Positions 49,021 to 57,129 of a stretch of DNA of 64,000 bases are shown here, in pieces. Position 1 is the first letter of the stretch. Each line of letters begins with the position of its first letter. The translations under genes were made by a program, and so were the position numbers. This stretch comes from Chloroflexota bacterium (GTDB taxonomy: Bacteria > Chloroflexota > UBA11872 > UBA12225 > JAJDUF01), in the NCBI GenBank assembly GCA_022826725.1, contig JAJDUF010000016.1, positions 496,001 to 560,000 of the forward strand. The letters are read 5' to 3'. The notes under the pieces are model-generated. The model was given only the letters and a program-made list of their open reading frames with translations. It had not been told where the DNA came from and made no database searches.

Positions 49021-50382
49021 ATGACACAAGCAGAACCGGCGGTTGCGCCGGCCAGCGCCGGGAGCGAGCGGTTACGGACGGCGCTGGCCAGCAAACAGGC
49101 GCGGGTGGCCGTCGTGGGGCTGGGGTTTGCCGGGCTGCCGCAGGCGGTGGTCATCGCCGAGGCGGGGTTCACGGTCACCGGCATTGACGTGGATGGCGAG
49201 CGGGTGGCGCAACTGGCGCGTGGTGAGAGCTACATCACCGACGTGACCGCCGACCAACTCCATGCCCTGCGGCGCACGGGGCACTTTCACGCCACGACCG
49301 AGGCGGCGGCGCTGACCGAGGCGGATTGCGTGGTGGTCTGCGTGCCCACCGGGATTACGGCCGAGCGGCGACCCGTGCTCGACGCGCTGGAGCGGGCGCT
49401 CGGCACGATTGCCGACACCGTGCGCCCGCCGGCGCTGGTGATTATCGAGAGTAGCGTGCCGCCGGGGACGACGCGGCGGGTGGCACGGCTGCTGGATTCC
49501 CACGGAAGTGGGAATGACGACAGAGGGGGTGCCGCGCCGGGGGAGCGGGTCTTTGTGGCGCACGCGCCGGAACGGATTGATCCGGGGAACAGGCAGTATG
49601 GGCTGCGGGAGACGCCGCGGGTGGTGGGCGGCGAGACGGCAGCGGCGCTCGATCTGGCGAGGCAGTTTTACGCGCAGTGCGGGGTGACGACGGTGCCGGT
49701 GGCCAGCGTCGAGGTCGCGGAGCTGACGAAGGTCTTCGAGAACACGTTCCGCTTTGTCAACATCTCGCTGGTGAACGAGCTGGCGCAGATTGCCACGGCG
49801 TTGAACGTCAGCGCGTGGGAGGTGCTGGAGGCAGCGAGCACGAAACCGTATGGGTTCATGCCGCACGAGCCGGGACCGGGGGTAGGCGGGAGCTGTATTC
49901 CGGTGATCCCATTTTTTCTGGCCGACGTGGCCGAGCGGCTGGGGGCACCCTCGCACTTGATCGCCGCGGCGGAGCGGGTGAACACGTTCATGCCGCAGTA
50001 CGTGACGGACCGGGCGGCGGCACTGCTCGGGCGGCGGGACGGCGACCTGGCGGGCTGTCATATCTTGGTGCTGGGGGTGACGTACAAGCCGGACCAGAGC
50101 GATTGCCGCCACTCGCCGGCGGTGCCGGTGGTGGAGCGGCTGATCGCGGCCGGGGCGACGGTGCGGGTTCACGATCCGCTGGTGACGGAGGCGGCCGGTC
50201 TGCACCCGGCCGCCAGCTTCGCGCCACTCACGGCCGAGGTGGTGGCCGCGGCCGATCTGGTCGTGGTCGTCACGCCGCATCGCTCGCTCGACTACGAGCT
50301 GGTGTTGTCACATGCGCGCTGCATTCTGGACACGCGGAATGCGTTGCGCGACCGGGCAGCGCCAAACGTGGTGCCACTGTAG
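49021..50382 (+). CDS. Nucleotide-sugar dehydrogenase (UDP-ManNAc/UDP-glucose dehydrogenase family)
   Basis: It oxidises a UDP-sugar at C6 with two NAD. The Rossmann motif is VAVVGLGFAGLPQAVVIAEA, then ESSVPPGTTRRVARLL, LTKVFENTFRFVNISLVNEL, and the catalytic Cys292 in GPGVGGSCIPVIP, closest to WecC-type enzymes. LGVTYKPDQSDCRHSPAVPV is the usual third domain. Residues 159-166 (DSHGSGND) are encoded by a family A repeat in frame, in a variable loop before FVAHAPERI. Its product probably feeds a surface polysaccharide. Confidence 0.9.
   Translation: MTQAEPAVAPASAGSERLRTALASKQARVAVVGLGFAGLPQAVVIAEAGFTVTGIDVDGERVAQLARGESYITDVTADQLHALRRTGHFHATTEAAALTEADCVVVCVPTGITAERRPVLDALERALGTIADTVRPPALVIIESSVPPGTTRRVARLLDSHGSGNDDRGGAAPGERVFVAHAPERIDPGNRQYGLRETPRVVGGETAAALDLARQFYAQCGVTTVPVASVEVAELTKVFENTFRFVNISLVNELAQIATALNVSAWEVLEAASTKPYGFMPHEPGPGVGGSCIPVIPFFLADVAERLGAPSHLIAAAERVNTFMPQYVTDRAAALLGRRDGDLAGCHILVLGVTYKPDQSDCRHSPAVPVVERLIAAGATVRVHDPLVTEAAGLHPAASFAPLTAEVVAAADLVVVVTPHRSLDYELVLSHARCILDTRNALRDRAAPNVVPL
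49494..49519 (+). repeat. Family A repeat inside the nucleotide-sugar dehydrogenase gene
   Basis: GGATTCCCACGGAAGTGGGA followed by ATGACG, nearly the same as the intergenic copy at 57173. The stem CCCAC/GTGGG is complete. It is translated as part of LDSHGSGNDD. Confidence 0.85.
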
Positions 50383-50399
50383 ATACGATGCGCCCTGGC

Positions 50400-50445
50400 G
50401 GCCGCCCTCACCCCGGCCCTCTCCCACGGGGAGAGGGGGTTGGAT
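50400..50445. repeat. Family B repeat
   Basis: GCCCTCACCCCGGCCCTCTC, CCACGGGGAGAGGGGGTTGG: a B hairpin between the dehydrogenase and SDR genes. Confidence 0.7.
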
Positions 50446-50503
50446 TCGGGGTATTTTTCGTAGGAATGATAGGAACCGATAGATACTGCTGGGAGGCCTG
50501 CTG

Positions 50504-51262
50504 ATGAGCACAAGCCCTCGTCTGGACGGTCAGGTGGCGTTGGTAACCGGGTCGGCGACCGGTATTGGGCGCGAGACGGCGCTCGCGTTTGCGCGGGAGG
50601 GCGCCGCGGTAGTCGTCAACTACTCGCGCTCGGAGGCGGAGGCGCGGCAGACGCAGGACGACGTGGCGGCGCTGGGTGGGCGCACGCTGCTGTGCCAAGC
50701 CGACGTGAGCGACGACGCGGCGGTGCGCGAGATGGTCGGGCAGACGGTGGAGGCGTTCGGGCGGCTGGACATCCTCGTCAACAACGCCGGCACGACCCAT
50801 TTCGTGCCGTTCGAGCAGTTGGACGATCTGACCGACGACATCTGGGATCGCATCTTTGCCGTGAACGTCAAGGGCGCGTTCTATTGCACGCGGGCCGCGG
50901 CGCCGCATCTGCGCCGGAGCAGGGCGGGGCTGGTGGTCAACGTGGCGTCGGTGGCGGCGTTCAGCGGGATTGGCAGCAGCATGCCGTATGCGGCCTCCAA
51001 GGGCGCGCTGATTACGTTGACGCGCTCCCTGGCGCACGGGCTGGCGCCGGACATCCGCGTGAACGTGGTCGCGCCGGGGGTGGTGAAGACGCGGTGGGTG
51101 ACGGGACACGAGGATCACGTCGAGCGGCTGGCGCAAGACGCGCTGATGCGCCGGCCGGCCGGGGCGGACGACGTGGCGAACGTGATCGTCAGCCTGGCCA
51201 CGCACTCGACGTTTCTGACCGGTGAGACGATTGTCGTGGATGGGGGCCGGCTCTTGCGGTAG
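50504..51262 (+). CDS. SDR family oxidoreductase
   Basis: A 252-aa classical short-chain dehydrogenase. Cofactor motif VTGSATGIGRETALAFA, NNAG motif ILVNNAGTTHF, catalytic Ser-Tyr-Lys as VASVAAFSGIGSSMPYAASKGAL, and the end FLTGETIVVDGGRLLR. It is similar to FabG/3-oxoacyl reductase-like enzymes, with the substrate open. ATG 50504 lies about 7 nt after GGGAGG. Context (nucleotide-sugar dehydrogenase upstream, repeat between) does not fix a pathway. Confidence 0.9.
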   Translation: MSTSPRLDGQVALVTGSATGIGRETALAFAREGAAVVVNYSRSEAEARQTQDDVAALGGRTLLCQADVSDDAAVREMVGQTVEAFGRLDILVNNAGTTHFVPFEQLDDLTDDIWDRIFAVNVKGAFYCTRAAAPHLRRSRAGLVVNVASVAAFSGIGSSMPYAASKGALITLTRSLAHGLAPDIRVNVVAPGVVKTRWVTGHEDHVERLAQDALMRRPAGADDVANVIVSLATHSTFLTGETIVVDGGRLLR

Positions 51263-51349
51263 GGGCACTGTCGGGGCCCCAGCCTACGCTCACTGACGCG
51301 CCAATAGGCATACTGTTACAGGTAGGTCAATCCACCCCAAGGAGGCACC

Positions 51350-51595
51350 ATGGCGCGGACCCTGACAGCCGTCTTTGATGGGAGCGTGCTGCGGCCGGAG
51401 GCGCCGTTGGACCTCAAGCCGAACACACGCTATCGGTTGCGAGTGGAGCAGGAGCTTGCAAGGGCCGAATCCGAGAATGCATGGGACACGCTGGAGGCAT
51501 TGATCGGCACGGAGCAGCAGCCTGCAGACTGGGCCACCGAGCACGATCACTACCTCTATGGCACGCCAAAGCGGGAAGAGGTCACCGACTCTTGA
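51350..51595 (+). CDS. Antitoxin-like protein (DUF104-type) of a PIN toxin pair
   Basis: An 81-aa protein that begins ARTLTAVFDGSVLRPEAPLD, LKPNTRYRLRVEQE, the beta-strand pattern (F-x-G-x-L-P-x-x-P-x-x-L) of DUF104-like antitoxins. The C-terminal half is acidic (ESENAWDTLEALI) and may wrap the toxin. AAGGAGG 5 nt before ATG gives a strong ribosome site. Its TGA overlaps the toxin TTG start by 4 nt (TTGA). Confidence 0.75.
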   Translation: MARTLTAVFDGSVLRPEAPLDLKPNTRYRLRVEQELARAESENAWDTLEALIGTEQQPADWATEHDHYLYGTPKREEVTDS

Positions 51596-52005
51596 ATAGC
51601 AAGCGTTTCTTGCTGGATACAGCTTACGTACTGGCGCTCCTCAATACCCGCGACCAATATCATCAAGAGGCAGTGGCTCTGTTTCCGCATGTGCGTGCAG
51701 CCAGTGAAGTGTGGATAACAGAGGCAATACTCGTTGAGGTAGGGAATGCCCTCGCCCGTTCACAGCGCGCAGCGGCCTCAACATTTATTGCCCAATGCTA
51801 CGCTACTCCGAATATTCGGGTCGTCCCGGTTGATACCTCGCTCCTTCAGCGGGCCGTGGACCTCTACCGCAGTCGTGCTGACAAGTCGTGGGGGCTTACC
51901 GACTGCATCTCGTTCATCGTCATGCAGGACCACGGGGTGAGCGATGCATTTACCACCGACACACACTTCGAGCAGGCCGGATTTCGAGCCGTGCTTCGCA
52001 GATAG
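51592..52005 (+). CDS. PIN domain ribonuclease toxin (VapC-like)
   Basis: A 137-aa PIN protein. The acidic set is visible: RFLLDTAYVLALL (Asp), ITEAILVEVGNALA (Glu), WGLTDCISFIVM (Asp) and DAFTTDTHFEQAGF (Asp), which bind Mg2+ for RNA cleavage. The TTG start at 51592 is inferred from the TTGA overlap with the antitoxin stop and gives the protein start right before the first strand. The partner is the DUF104-like antitoxin. A third gene starts 7 nt after its stop. Confidence 0.85.
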   Translation: MNSKRFLLDTAYVLALLNTRDQYHQEAVALFPHVRAASEVWITEAILVEVGNALARSQRAAASTFIAQCYATPNIRVVPVDTSLLQRAVDLYRSRADKSWGLTDCISFIVMQDHGVSDAFTTDTHFEQAGFRAVLRR

Positions 52006-52012
52006 CCCAACC

Positions 52013-52378
52013 GTGTCAGGGGATGACCGAGCCGGTGCGGGCAGCGTCGAGCGTATTGCGGCGCGGCTGCGGGCGGTGGCGCGGGCGAGGCGGACGGTTA
52101 CCTACAATGACCTGGCCGCAGTGGTCGGCTGGGACATGGATGATCCTGCTGCGGCCAGGGAGGTAGCCGGTATCCTGCGGTCCATCTCCACGGCGGAGCA
52201 CGAGGCCGGCCGGCCGCTGCTGTCGGCGGTCGTCGTCGGGGCGAGGACGGGGCGGCCGGGCAAGGGGTTCTTCAAGCTGGCGCAGCGGCTCGGACGCTAT
52301 GACGGCGCCGATGATGAAGCCTTCTTTGCTCAGGAGTTGCGGCGCGTACACGCGCATTGGCGGGCGCGGCGGGACTAA
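52013..52378 (+). CDS. Hypothetical protein in an operon with the PIN toxin
   Basis: A 121-aa protein with RLRAVARARRTVTYNDLAAV, VGWDMDDPAAAREVAGILRS, ISTAEHEAGRPLLSAVVVGA and GKGFFKLAQRLGRYDG. The pattern is one I associate with unnamed conserved proteins found in actinobacteria; no function is known to me. It has no membrane segment. GTG 52013 is inferred from position, 7 nt after the toxin stop; it lacks a clear Shine-Dalgarno, so coupling is likely. Its downstream end meets a family F copy. Confidence 0.65.
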   Translation: MSGDDRAGAGSVERIAARLRAVARARRTVTYNDLAAVVGWDMDDPAAAREVAGILRSISTAEHEAGRPLLSAVVVGARTGRPGKGFFKLAQRLGRYDGADDEAFFAQELRRVHAHWRARRD

Positions 52379-52381
52379 CCA

Positions 52382-52438
52382 CTGACAGGCCAAAGCCGCA
52401 CGGATAGGGCCAGGTGCGATGCGCCTTTGGCCCATCAC
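52382..52438 (+). repeat. Family F repeat, intergenic copy 4 (57 nt)
   Basis: GGCCAAAGCCGCAC, loop GGATAGGGCCAGGT, GCGCCTTTGGCC. It begins 4 nt after the stop codon of the preceding gene and keeps the 57-nt length. Confidence 0.9.
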
Positions 52439-52570
52439 CCGGCCTCTTCCCTGGCAGGGAGGGGGGTCCGGGACTCACCCCCCGGCCCCCTCTCCATCGC
52501 GGAGCGATAGAGAGGGGGTGTAGATTCCCGCTCTCGCGGGAATGACGGAGGGGAGGCGGGAATGACGAAA
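52439..52570. repeat. Family H, B and A mosaic
   Basis: H half (TTCCCTGGCAGGGAGG), B (CCCCCGGCCCCCTCTCC, ATCGCGGAGCGAT loop, AGAGAGGGGG), A (ATTCCCGCTCTCGCGGGAAT) and a half A (GCGGGAATGACG). It lies directly before the methyltransferase gene. Confidence 0.75.
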
Positions 52571-52580
52571 GGGGTGCGTT

Positions 52581-53375
52581 GTGGATTTCTACCAGGTGGC
52601 TGCGGCGTTCTATGATCGGACGGTTGGGCGAGCGGAGCTGGAGGGCGAGCATGGCGATGTGGCCTTCTACGTGGAGGAGGCGCGGCGGGCCGGGTCGCCG
52701 GTCCTGGAGCTGGCCTGTGGTACTGGGCGGGTCCTGCTACCGGTCGCCGAGGCCGGGTTGACGGTGGTGGGGCTGGATAGCTCAACGGCAATGCTCTCGA
52801 TTGCGCGAGAGAAGATTGCCGAACTGCCTGATGCGACGCAGCGACGTATCGAACTCGTCGAAGGGGACATGCGTTCGTTTGCGCTCGATCAGCGTTTCAA
52901 GCTCATTATGATCCCGTTCCGTTCTTTCCTGCACCTGCTGACTCCGGCGGATCAGCGCCAGGCGCTGGGTTGTATTCGTGACCATTTGGCCGACGATGGT
53001 CGGCTCGTGTTCAACATCTTCGATCCTCGATTGGAAACGATCGCTGCCCATCTCGGGACGCTTGGCACCGCCCTAAAGAGGTTCCGTGAGTTCACACATC
53101 CTGAAACGGGCCGCCGGGTGGTGGTCTGGGAAGCCCGCCACTACGACCCGGCGCAGCAGATTCTCGAGGAGGAGCGTATCTTCGAGGAACTGGACGCTGA
53201 CGGGCGGGTCATTGCGAAGACGTATGCGCCGCTCAGGCTGCGGTGGGTGTATCGGTACGAGATGCAGTACCTGCTGGAGTTGAGTGGGTTTGTGGTCGAG
53301 GCACTGTACGGCAGTTTTGAGCGTGGACCGTTCCGGCATGGCGGTGAGCAAATCTGGGTGGCGCGGCGGGGGTGA
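52581..53375 (+). CDS. Class I SAM-dependent methyltransferase
   Basis: A 264-aa protein with motif I VLELACGTGRVLLPVAEAG, VVGLDSSTAML, and post-motif VEGDMRSFALDQRFKLIMIP. The C-terminal beta domain (RVVVWEARHYDPAQQILEEE, YEMQYLLELSGF) recalls small-molecule methyltransferases of the Methyltransf_25 group. GTG 52581 is the only sensible start; AAAGGGG lies 8 nt before it. Substrate is unknown. Confidence 0.85.
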   Translation: MDFYQVAAAFYDRTVGRAELEGEHGDVAFYVEEARRAGSPVLELACGTGRVLLPVAEAGLTVVGLDSSTAMLSIAREKIAELPDATQRRIELVEGDMRSFALDQRFKLIMIPFRSFLHLLTPADQRQALGCIRDHLADDGRLVFNIFDPRLETIAAHLGTLGTALKRFREFTHPETGRRVVVWEARHYDPAQQILEEERIFEELDADGRVIAKTYAPLRLRWVYRYEMQYLLELSGFVVEALYGSFERGPFRHGGEQIWVARRG

Positions 53376-53384
53376 GGGCTGGCT

Positions 53385-53520
53385 CCCCTATGGCCCCCTC
53401 ACAGAGGTAGGATTTTCAGCGAGTGGCGGCTTGGACCACACCTCACCCCCGGCCCCTCTCCATCGCAGAGCGATAGAGAGAGGGTATGGATTCCCGCTTG
53501 CGCGGGTATGGCGGAGACCG
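53385..53520. repeat. Family D half, B and A repeats
   Basis: CCCCTATGGCCCCCTC, a GTAGGATTTTC terminator-like piece, B with an ATCGCAGAGCGAT loop like that at 52500, and A (ATTCCCGCTTGCGCGGGTAT). Confidence 0.65.
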
Positions 53521-53558
53521 GGGGCGGAATGACCTCCCGGCGCGGGAGCACACCGAGG

Positions 53559-53930
53559 TTATCGTTCTCGCCAGGGTAGGCGCCACAGACCGAGGGACAT
53601 GGTGACTACTGCGAAGCCGGCCAGGACGGCCAACTCGATCCAGATGTCATGCTGTCCCGATAGCGACTTCTCGATTGCGTCGGCTGCGTAGCGGAGTGGT
53701 GAGACATACCCCAGGAACTTCAGCAGTAACGGCGCCTGTTCGATGGTGAAGTAGACCGGCGATAGGGCGGCTAAGACGAGCGACAGCAAGCCCGTCGTGA
53801 GGTTTCCGACTTGCAGTGACGGGGCAAAGCTCACCACGAACATGGTCAGGCCCGCCACGGTGAGGACGGCCAGGATTAGCGCAGGCGCCAGGCCCCACGT
53901 CGGATTGATGCCTACGCTCTGCACACCGCC
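53559..53930 (-). pseudogene. ABC-2 type transporter permease, 3' remnant
   Basis: The last 120 or so residues of an ABC-2 permease remain: GLAPALILAVLTVAGLTMFV, GNLTTGLLSLVLAALSPVYF and LKFLGYVSPLRYAADAIEKS, ending SLGLWRLPWRER. Upstream of about 53930 the homology stops and the frame runs into A/T-richer sequence that belongs to the Fic region, so the first half and start are gone. No ATPase partner is present. It was probably cut by the event that brought in the Fic gene. Confidence 0.75.
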
Positions 53931-54017
53931 TTCGTAAGGGAACAATATACGATAGTGCCCAGGACCGGCCCTACTGCCACGAGCGGCGCGCAGCGGGAGG
54001 CGGCGGAACGCGGGACA

Positions 54018-54046
54018 TTGACAAGGGACATAATAGGTCATAAAAT
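54018..54046 (+). promoter_or_regulatory. Sigma-70 promoter for the Fic gene
   Basis: A perfect TTGACA (54018-54023), 17 nt, then TAAAAT (54041-54046): the best promoter match in the window. Predicted transcript start is near 54053. Confidence 0.8.
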
Positions 54047-54076
54047 AGGTTTTGCTGGCATGGGACATGTGAAACG

Positions 54077-55228
54077 TTGAGTGACGTGACAATGGAATAC
54101 ACCGAGACCCATCCGTGGATTACCTTCGCACTGGACCTCAGGGTTGCCCCAGTGAAACTCTGGACTCTCCTGGGAGATGCCAGCTCCAAGTGCGAGGTTA
54201 TCTCTGGAATTCCGCTTATGCCGGAGACCGCAAGCAGACTGAATCGCGTCTCTCTCGAAAGAGGAGCGCGCGCGACTACAGCCATCGAAGGGAACACTTT
54301 GTCGCAAGAAGAGGTGTCGAAGGTGGCACGAGGGGAACTCCAGCTGCCTCCGTCCAAAGCGTACCTGGCAACAGAAGTCAAGAACATCATAGACGTGTTC
54401 AGCGAGATGATCGGCTCCGATAAAACTCCGCCGTTGAGCGTGGATCGCGTGAAGTATCTGAACGGCAGGATACTACAGGGACTCGAACTAGACGACGATG
54501 TCATACCGGGCAAATTACGCACTCACGAAGTCGTAGTTGCTCGTTACAAAGGGGCACCCGCGAGAGATTGCGAATACTTGCTCAATCGTCTCTGCGAATG
54601 GCTCGATACTATGACGAACACAGAAGTAGGACATGCGAAATTTTCCCCAGCAATACTGAAGGCCATCGTGGCCCACCTGTACCTGCTCTGGATACACCCT
54701 TTCGGCGATGGCAACGGGCGAGTCGCGCGGCTTGTTGAGTACCAAATTCTTCTGAGTGCCGGAGTCCCCAACCCGGCTACCCACGTTCTGAGCAACCACT
54801 ACAACGAGACTCGGTCGGAATACTACCGCAGGCTGGACGGGGCCAGCAGAAACCCCAGTGGAGTGATCGCTTTCTTGGTCTATGCCCTTCAGGGCTTCGT
54901 GGATGGATTGCAAGAGCAGATTGACACCATCAAAGGCCAGATACGGGATTCCATGTGGGAAAATTATGTCTACATGAAGTTGCGTGATCGGACCGGTCAC
55001 GCTGCCACTAGGCGCAGGCATCTTGTTCTGGACCTGTCCGAATGCGATGAACCTGTCCGACGCAGGGACATTCGTCTGCTCACACCAAGACTGGCTGAAG
55101 CCTACTCCGGCAAGACCGAAAAGACCATCACCCGGGACCTGAACGCATTGAGTCATATGAACCTGATTATCAGGACAAGACAGGGTATTATCGCCAGGAA
55201 AGGGATCATGCAAGCATTCTCCAACTAA
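54077..55228 (+). CDS. Fic family protein
   Basis: Fic proteins transfer AMP or related groups to target hydroxyls. The catalytic motif HPFGDGNGRVAR (207-218) is complete. An N-terminal inhibitory helix motif, (S/T)xxxE(G/N), is seen as TTAIEGN (67-73), as in class II Fic proteins. The C-terminal part (PVRRRDIRLLTPRLAEAYSG, KTITRDLNALSHMNLIIRTR) is a winged-helix-like domain. TTG 54077 is the longest start; ATG 54092 is equally possible. Codon use is less GC-rich than that of neighbours, pointing to transfer. It has no separate antitoxin. Confidence 0.9.
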   Translation: MSDVTMEYTETHPWITFALDLRVAPVKLWTLLGDASSKCEVISGIPLMPETASRLNRVSLERGARATTAIEGNTLSQEEVSKVARGELQLPPSKAYLATEVKNIIDVFSEMIGSDKTPPLSVDRVKYLNGRILQGLELDDDVIPGKLRTHEVVVARYKGAPARDCEYLLNRLCEWLDTMTNTEVGHAKFSPAILKAIVAHLYLLWIHPFGDGNGRVARLVEYQILLSAGVPNPATHVLSNHYNETRSEYYRRLDGASRNPSGVIAFLVYALQGFVDGLQEQIDTIKGQIRDSMWENYVYMKLRDRTGHAATRRRHLVLDLSECDEPVRRRDIRLLTPRLAEAYSGKTEKTITRDLNALSHMNLIIRTRQGIIARKGIMQAFSN

Positions 55229-55448
55229 CCGTTGGTCGGCGGTCAGGACCTTCGCACGCGCCAAGTATCTCACCGCCCGGCTGCGCGGTTCGGTACACGT
55301 GCGGGGCGAGGTGCCGCTACACTGTGGCTGCGCTCCGGCGGCGGGGAGGCATGCGACGGGGACCGCCGCCGGGAGACGCGAACGGCAGGGGGAATGCAAC
55401 CGAGGCCCGGTGACGTTCAACGATCACGGCGCGGTGAGGAGGGTGATA

Positions 55449-56795
55449 GTGACAGCGACGACGCCGATTGCCGATCTGAAGGAACGGGTGTGTCGAGAGA
55501 TTGATCAGCACGCGGATAGCTTGGTTGCCCTGGCCGAGGATATCTTCCGGCACCCGGAGTTGGGCTACAAAGAGACGCGCACGGCCGGACAGGTCGCGGC
55601 ACGGTTCCGAGCGCTCGAAATCCCGTTCGAGACGGACCTGGCGCTGACGGGCGTGAAGGGGATGCTCACCGGCGGGGCACCCGGCCCCACGGTGGCGGTG
55701 CTGGGCGAATTGGACTCGCTCATCGTGGCGGACCATCCGGCGGCGGACCGGACGACCGGCGCGGTCCATGCCTGCGGGCACAACGCGCAGATCGCCACGA
55801 TGGTCGGCACGACGACCGGCCTGCTCAAGTCGGGAGTGCTGTCGGAACTGTCCGGTCGCGTGGCGTGCATGGCGGTGCCGGCCGAGGAGTACGTCGAGGT
55901 CGGCTTCCGGTTGGGTCTGCGGAAGGCCGGGAAGATCGAGTTTCTGGGCGGCAAGCCGGAGCTGCTGCGCGTCGGTGCGCTCGACGACGTGGACATGGCG
56001 ATGATGGTGCATACCAGCTCGAACCGCGCCGACGGTCTCACCGGGATCAGCGATTCCTCCAATGGGTGCGTGGTCAAGCAGATCACCTTTCTGGGCCACG
56101 CGGCCCACGCCGGGGGCGCGCCGCATCGCGGTATCAACGCGCTCAACGCGGCGACGCTGGCCTTGCAGGCCATTCACGCCAACCGGGAGACGTTCCGCGA
56201 TCAGGATATGATCCGCGTACATCCGATCATTACGCGCGGCGGGGACATCGTGAACGCGGTGCCGGCCGAGGTGCGGATGGAGACGTATGTGCGTGGTCGG
56301 ACGCTGAAGGCGATCACGGACGCGAACCGCAAGGTGGATCGGGCGCTGCAAGCGGGCGCGCTGGGCGTGGGGGCCAAAGTGCGGATCGAGACCCTGCCGG
56401 GCTACCTGCCGCTATGCAACGACCCGGAGCTTACGTCGCTGTACAAGGACAACGCGGTGGCGCTGGTGGGGGCGGACGAGGTGCGCGAGGTGGAGACACG
56501 CGGCGGCTCGACCGATATGGGCGATCTGACGCAGATCATGCCGGGGATTCATCCCTACGCCGCCGGCGCGACGGGGACCGGGCACGGCAACAACTACTAC
56601 ATCAAGGACTACGAAAACGCCGTGCTGCTGCCGGCGAAAGTGATGGCGATGACGGTGATTGACCTGCTGGCCGATGATGCGCGGCAGGCACGGGAACTCC
56701 TGAGCGAGTACAAGCCGCGGTTGAGCCGCAGCGAGTACATGGAATTCCAGCGCGGGCTGGCCAAGACGGTCGAATTCGACGGGGCGACGTTTTGA
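55449..56795 (+). CDS. M20 family amidohydrolase (AbgB-like)
   Basis: A 448-aa zinc amidohydrolase/peptidase with FRHPELGYKETRTA, AVLGELDSLIV, VHACGHNAQIA (metal ligands), VPAEEYVEVGF and the lid GHAAHAGGAPHRGINALNA. AbgB-type enzymes split p-aminobenzoyl-glutamate and similar amides. The late GTGHGNNYYIKDYENAVLLP matches the group. GTG 55449 is preferred because GGAGGG lies 5 nt upstream; GTG 55443 is an alternative. It is not linked to a partner abgA here. Confidence 0.88.
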   Translation: MTATTPIADLKERVCREIDQHADSLVALAEDIFRHPELGYKETRTAGQVAARFRALEIPFETDLALTGVKGMLTGGAPGPTVAVLGELDSLIVADHPAADRTTGAVHACGHNAQIATMVGTTTGLLKSGVLSELSGRVACMAVPAEEYVEVGFRLGLRKAGKIEFLGGKPELLRVGALDDVDMAMMVHTSSNRADGLTGISDSSNGCVVKQITFLGHAAHAGGAPHRGINALNAATLALQAIHANRETFRDQDMIRVHPIITRGGDIVNAVPAEVRMETYVRGRTLKAITDANRKVDRALQAGALGVGAKVRIETLPGYLPLCNDPELTSLYKDNAVALVGADEVREVETRGGSTDMGDLTQIMPGIHPYAAGATGTGHGNNYYIKDYENAVLLPAKVMAMTVIDLLADDARQARELLSEYKPRLSRSEYMEFQRGLAKTVEFDGATF

Positions 56796-56810
56796 CGGGG
56801 GGATGGGCTG

Positions 56811-56850
56811 GACCTAACCCCCGGCCCCTTCCCTGGCAGGGAAGGGGAGT
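56811..56850. repeat. Family H repeat
   Basis: GGACCTAACCCCCGGCCCCT, TCCCTGGCAGGGAAGGGGAG. It directly precedes the HNH remnant, where the missing upstream part of the gene would be. Confidence 0.75.
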
Positions 56851-56883
56851 GAGGGCGGCGACCGGCCGGACATCGCGGGCCTG

Positions 56884-57108
56884 GTGACGGCGAGAACGGA
56901 CATTCCGCGTCGGACGGACGTGGGGAAGTTGCCGCCGTATCGCCAGCAGAAACACGTGCTGTTCGGCCAGCAGGAAGGACGCTGTGCGGGCTGTGGCACG
57001 GACCACCCGGGCAATCTGCAATTGCTATGCTCGCACTGCAACCGGGTGAAGGGGAACCGGCCGCAGGAATACTTGCTGGCGCGGTTGCGCGAGCTGGGGC
57101 TGCGTTAG
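56884..57108 (+). pseudogene. HNH-domain remnant with its catalytic core deleted
   Basis: The 74-codon frame reads RTDVGKLPPYRQQKHVLFGQ, EGRCAGCGTDHPGNLQLLCS, HCNRVKGNRPQEYLLARLRE. This is the layout of an HNH domain found at the C-terminus of some DNA methyltransferases. Between GRCAGC and TDHPGNLQLLC the usual 25 or so residues with the DH catalytic pair and the first metal site are missing, by a clean in-frame deletion. The four zinc-knuckle cysteines remain. GTG 56884 is only the first available start; upstream is repeat DNA. Almost certainly not a nuclease now. Confidence 0.7.
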
Positions 57109-57129
57109 GCCCGGCGGATGGGAGGGGAA

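Noticed and set aside
54515-55420. 301-codon frame antisense to the Fic gene
   Set aside because: The Fic motif and promoter are on the plus strand; the antisense frame shows no family motif.
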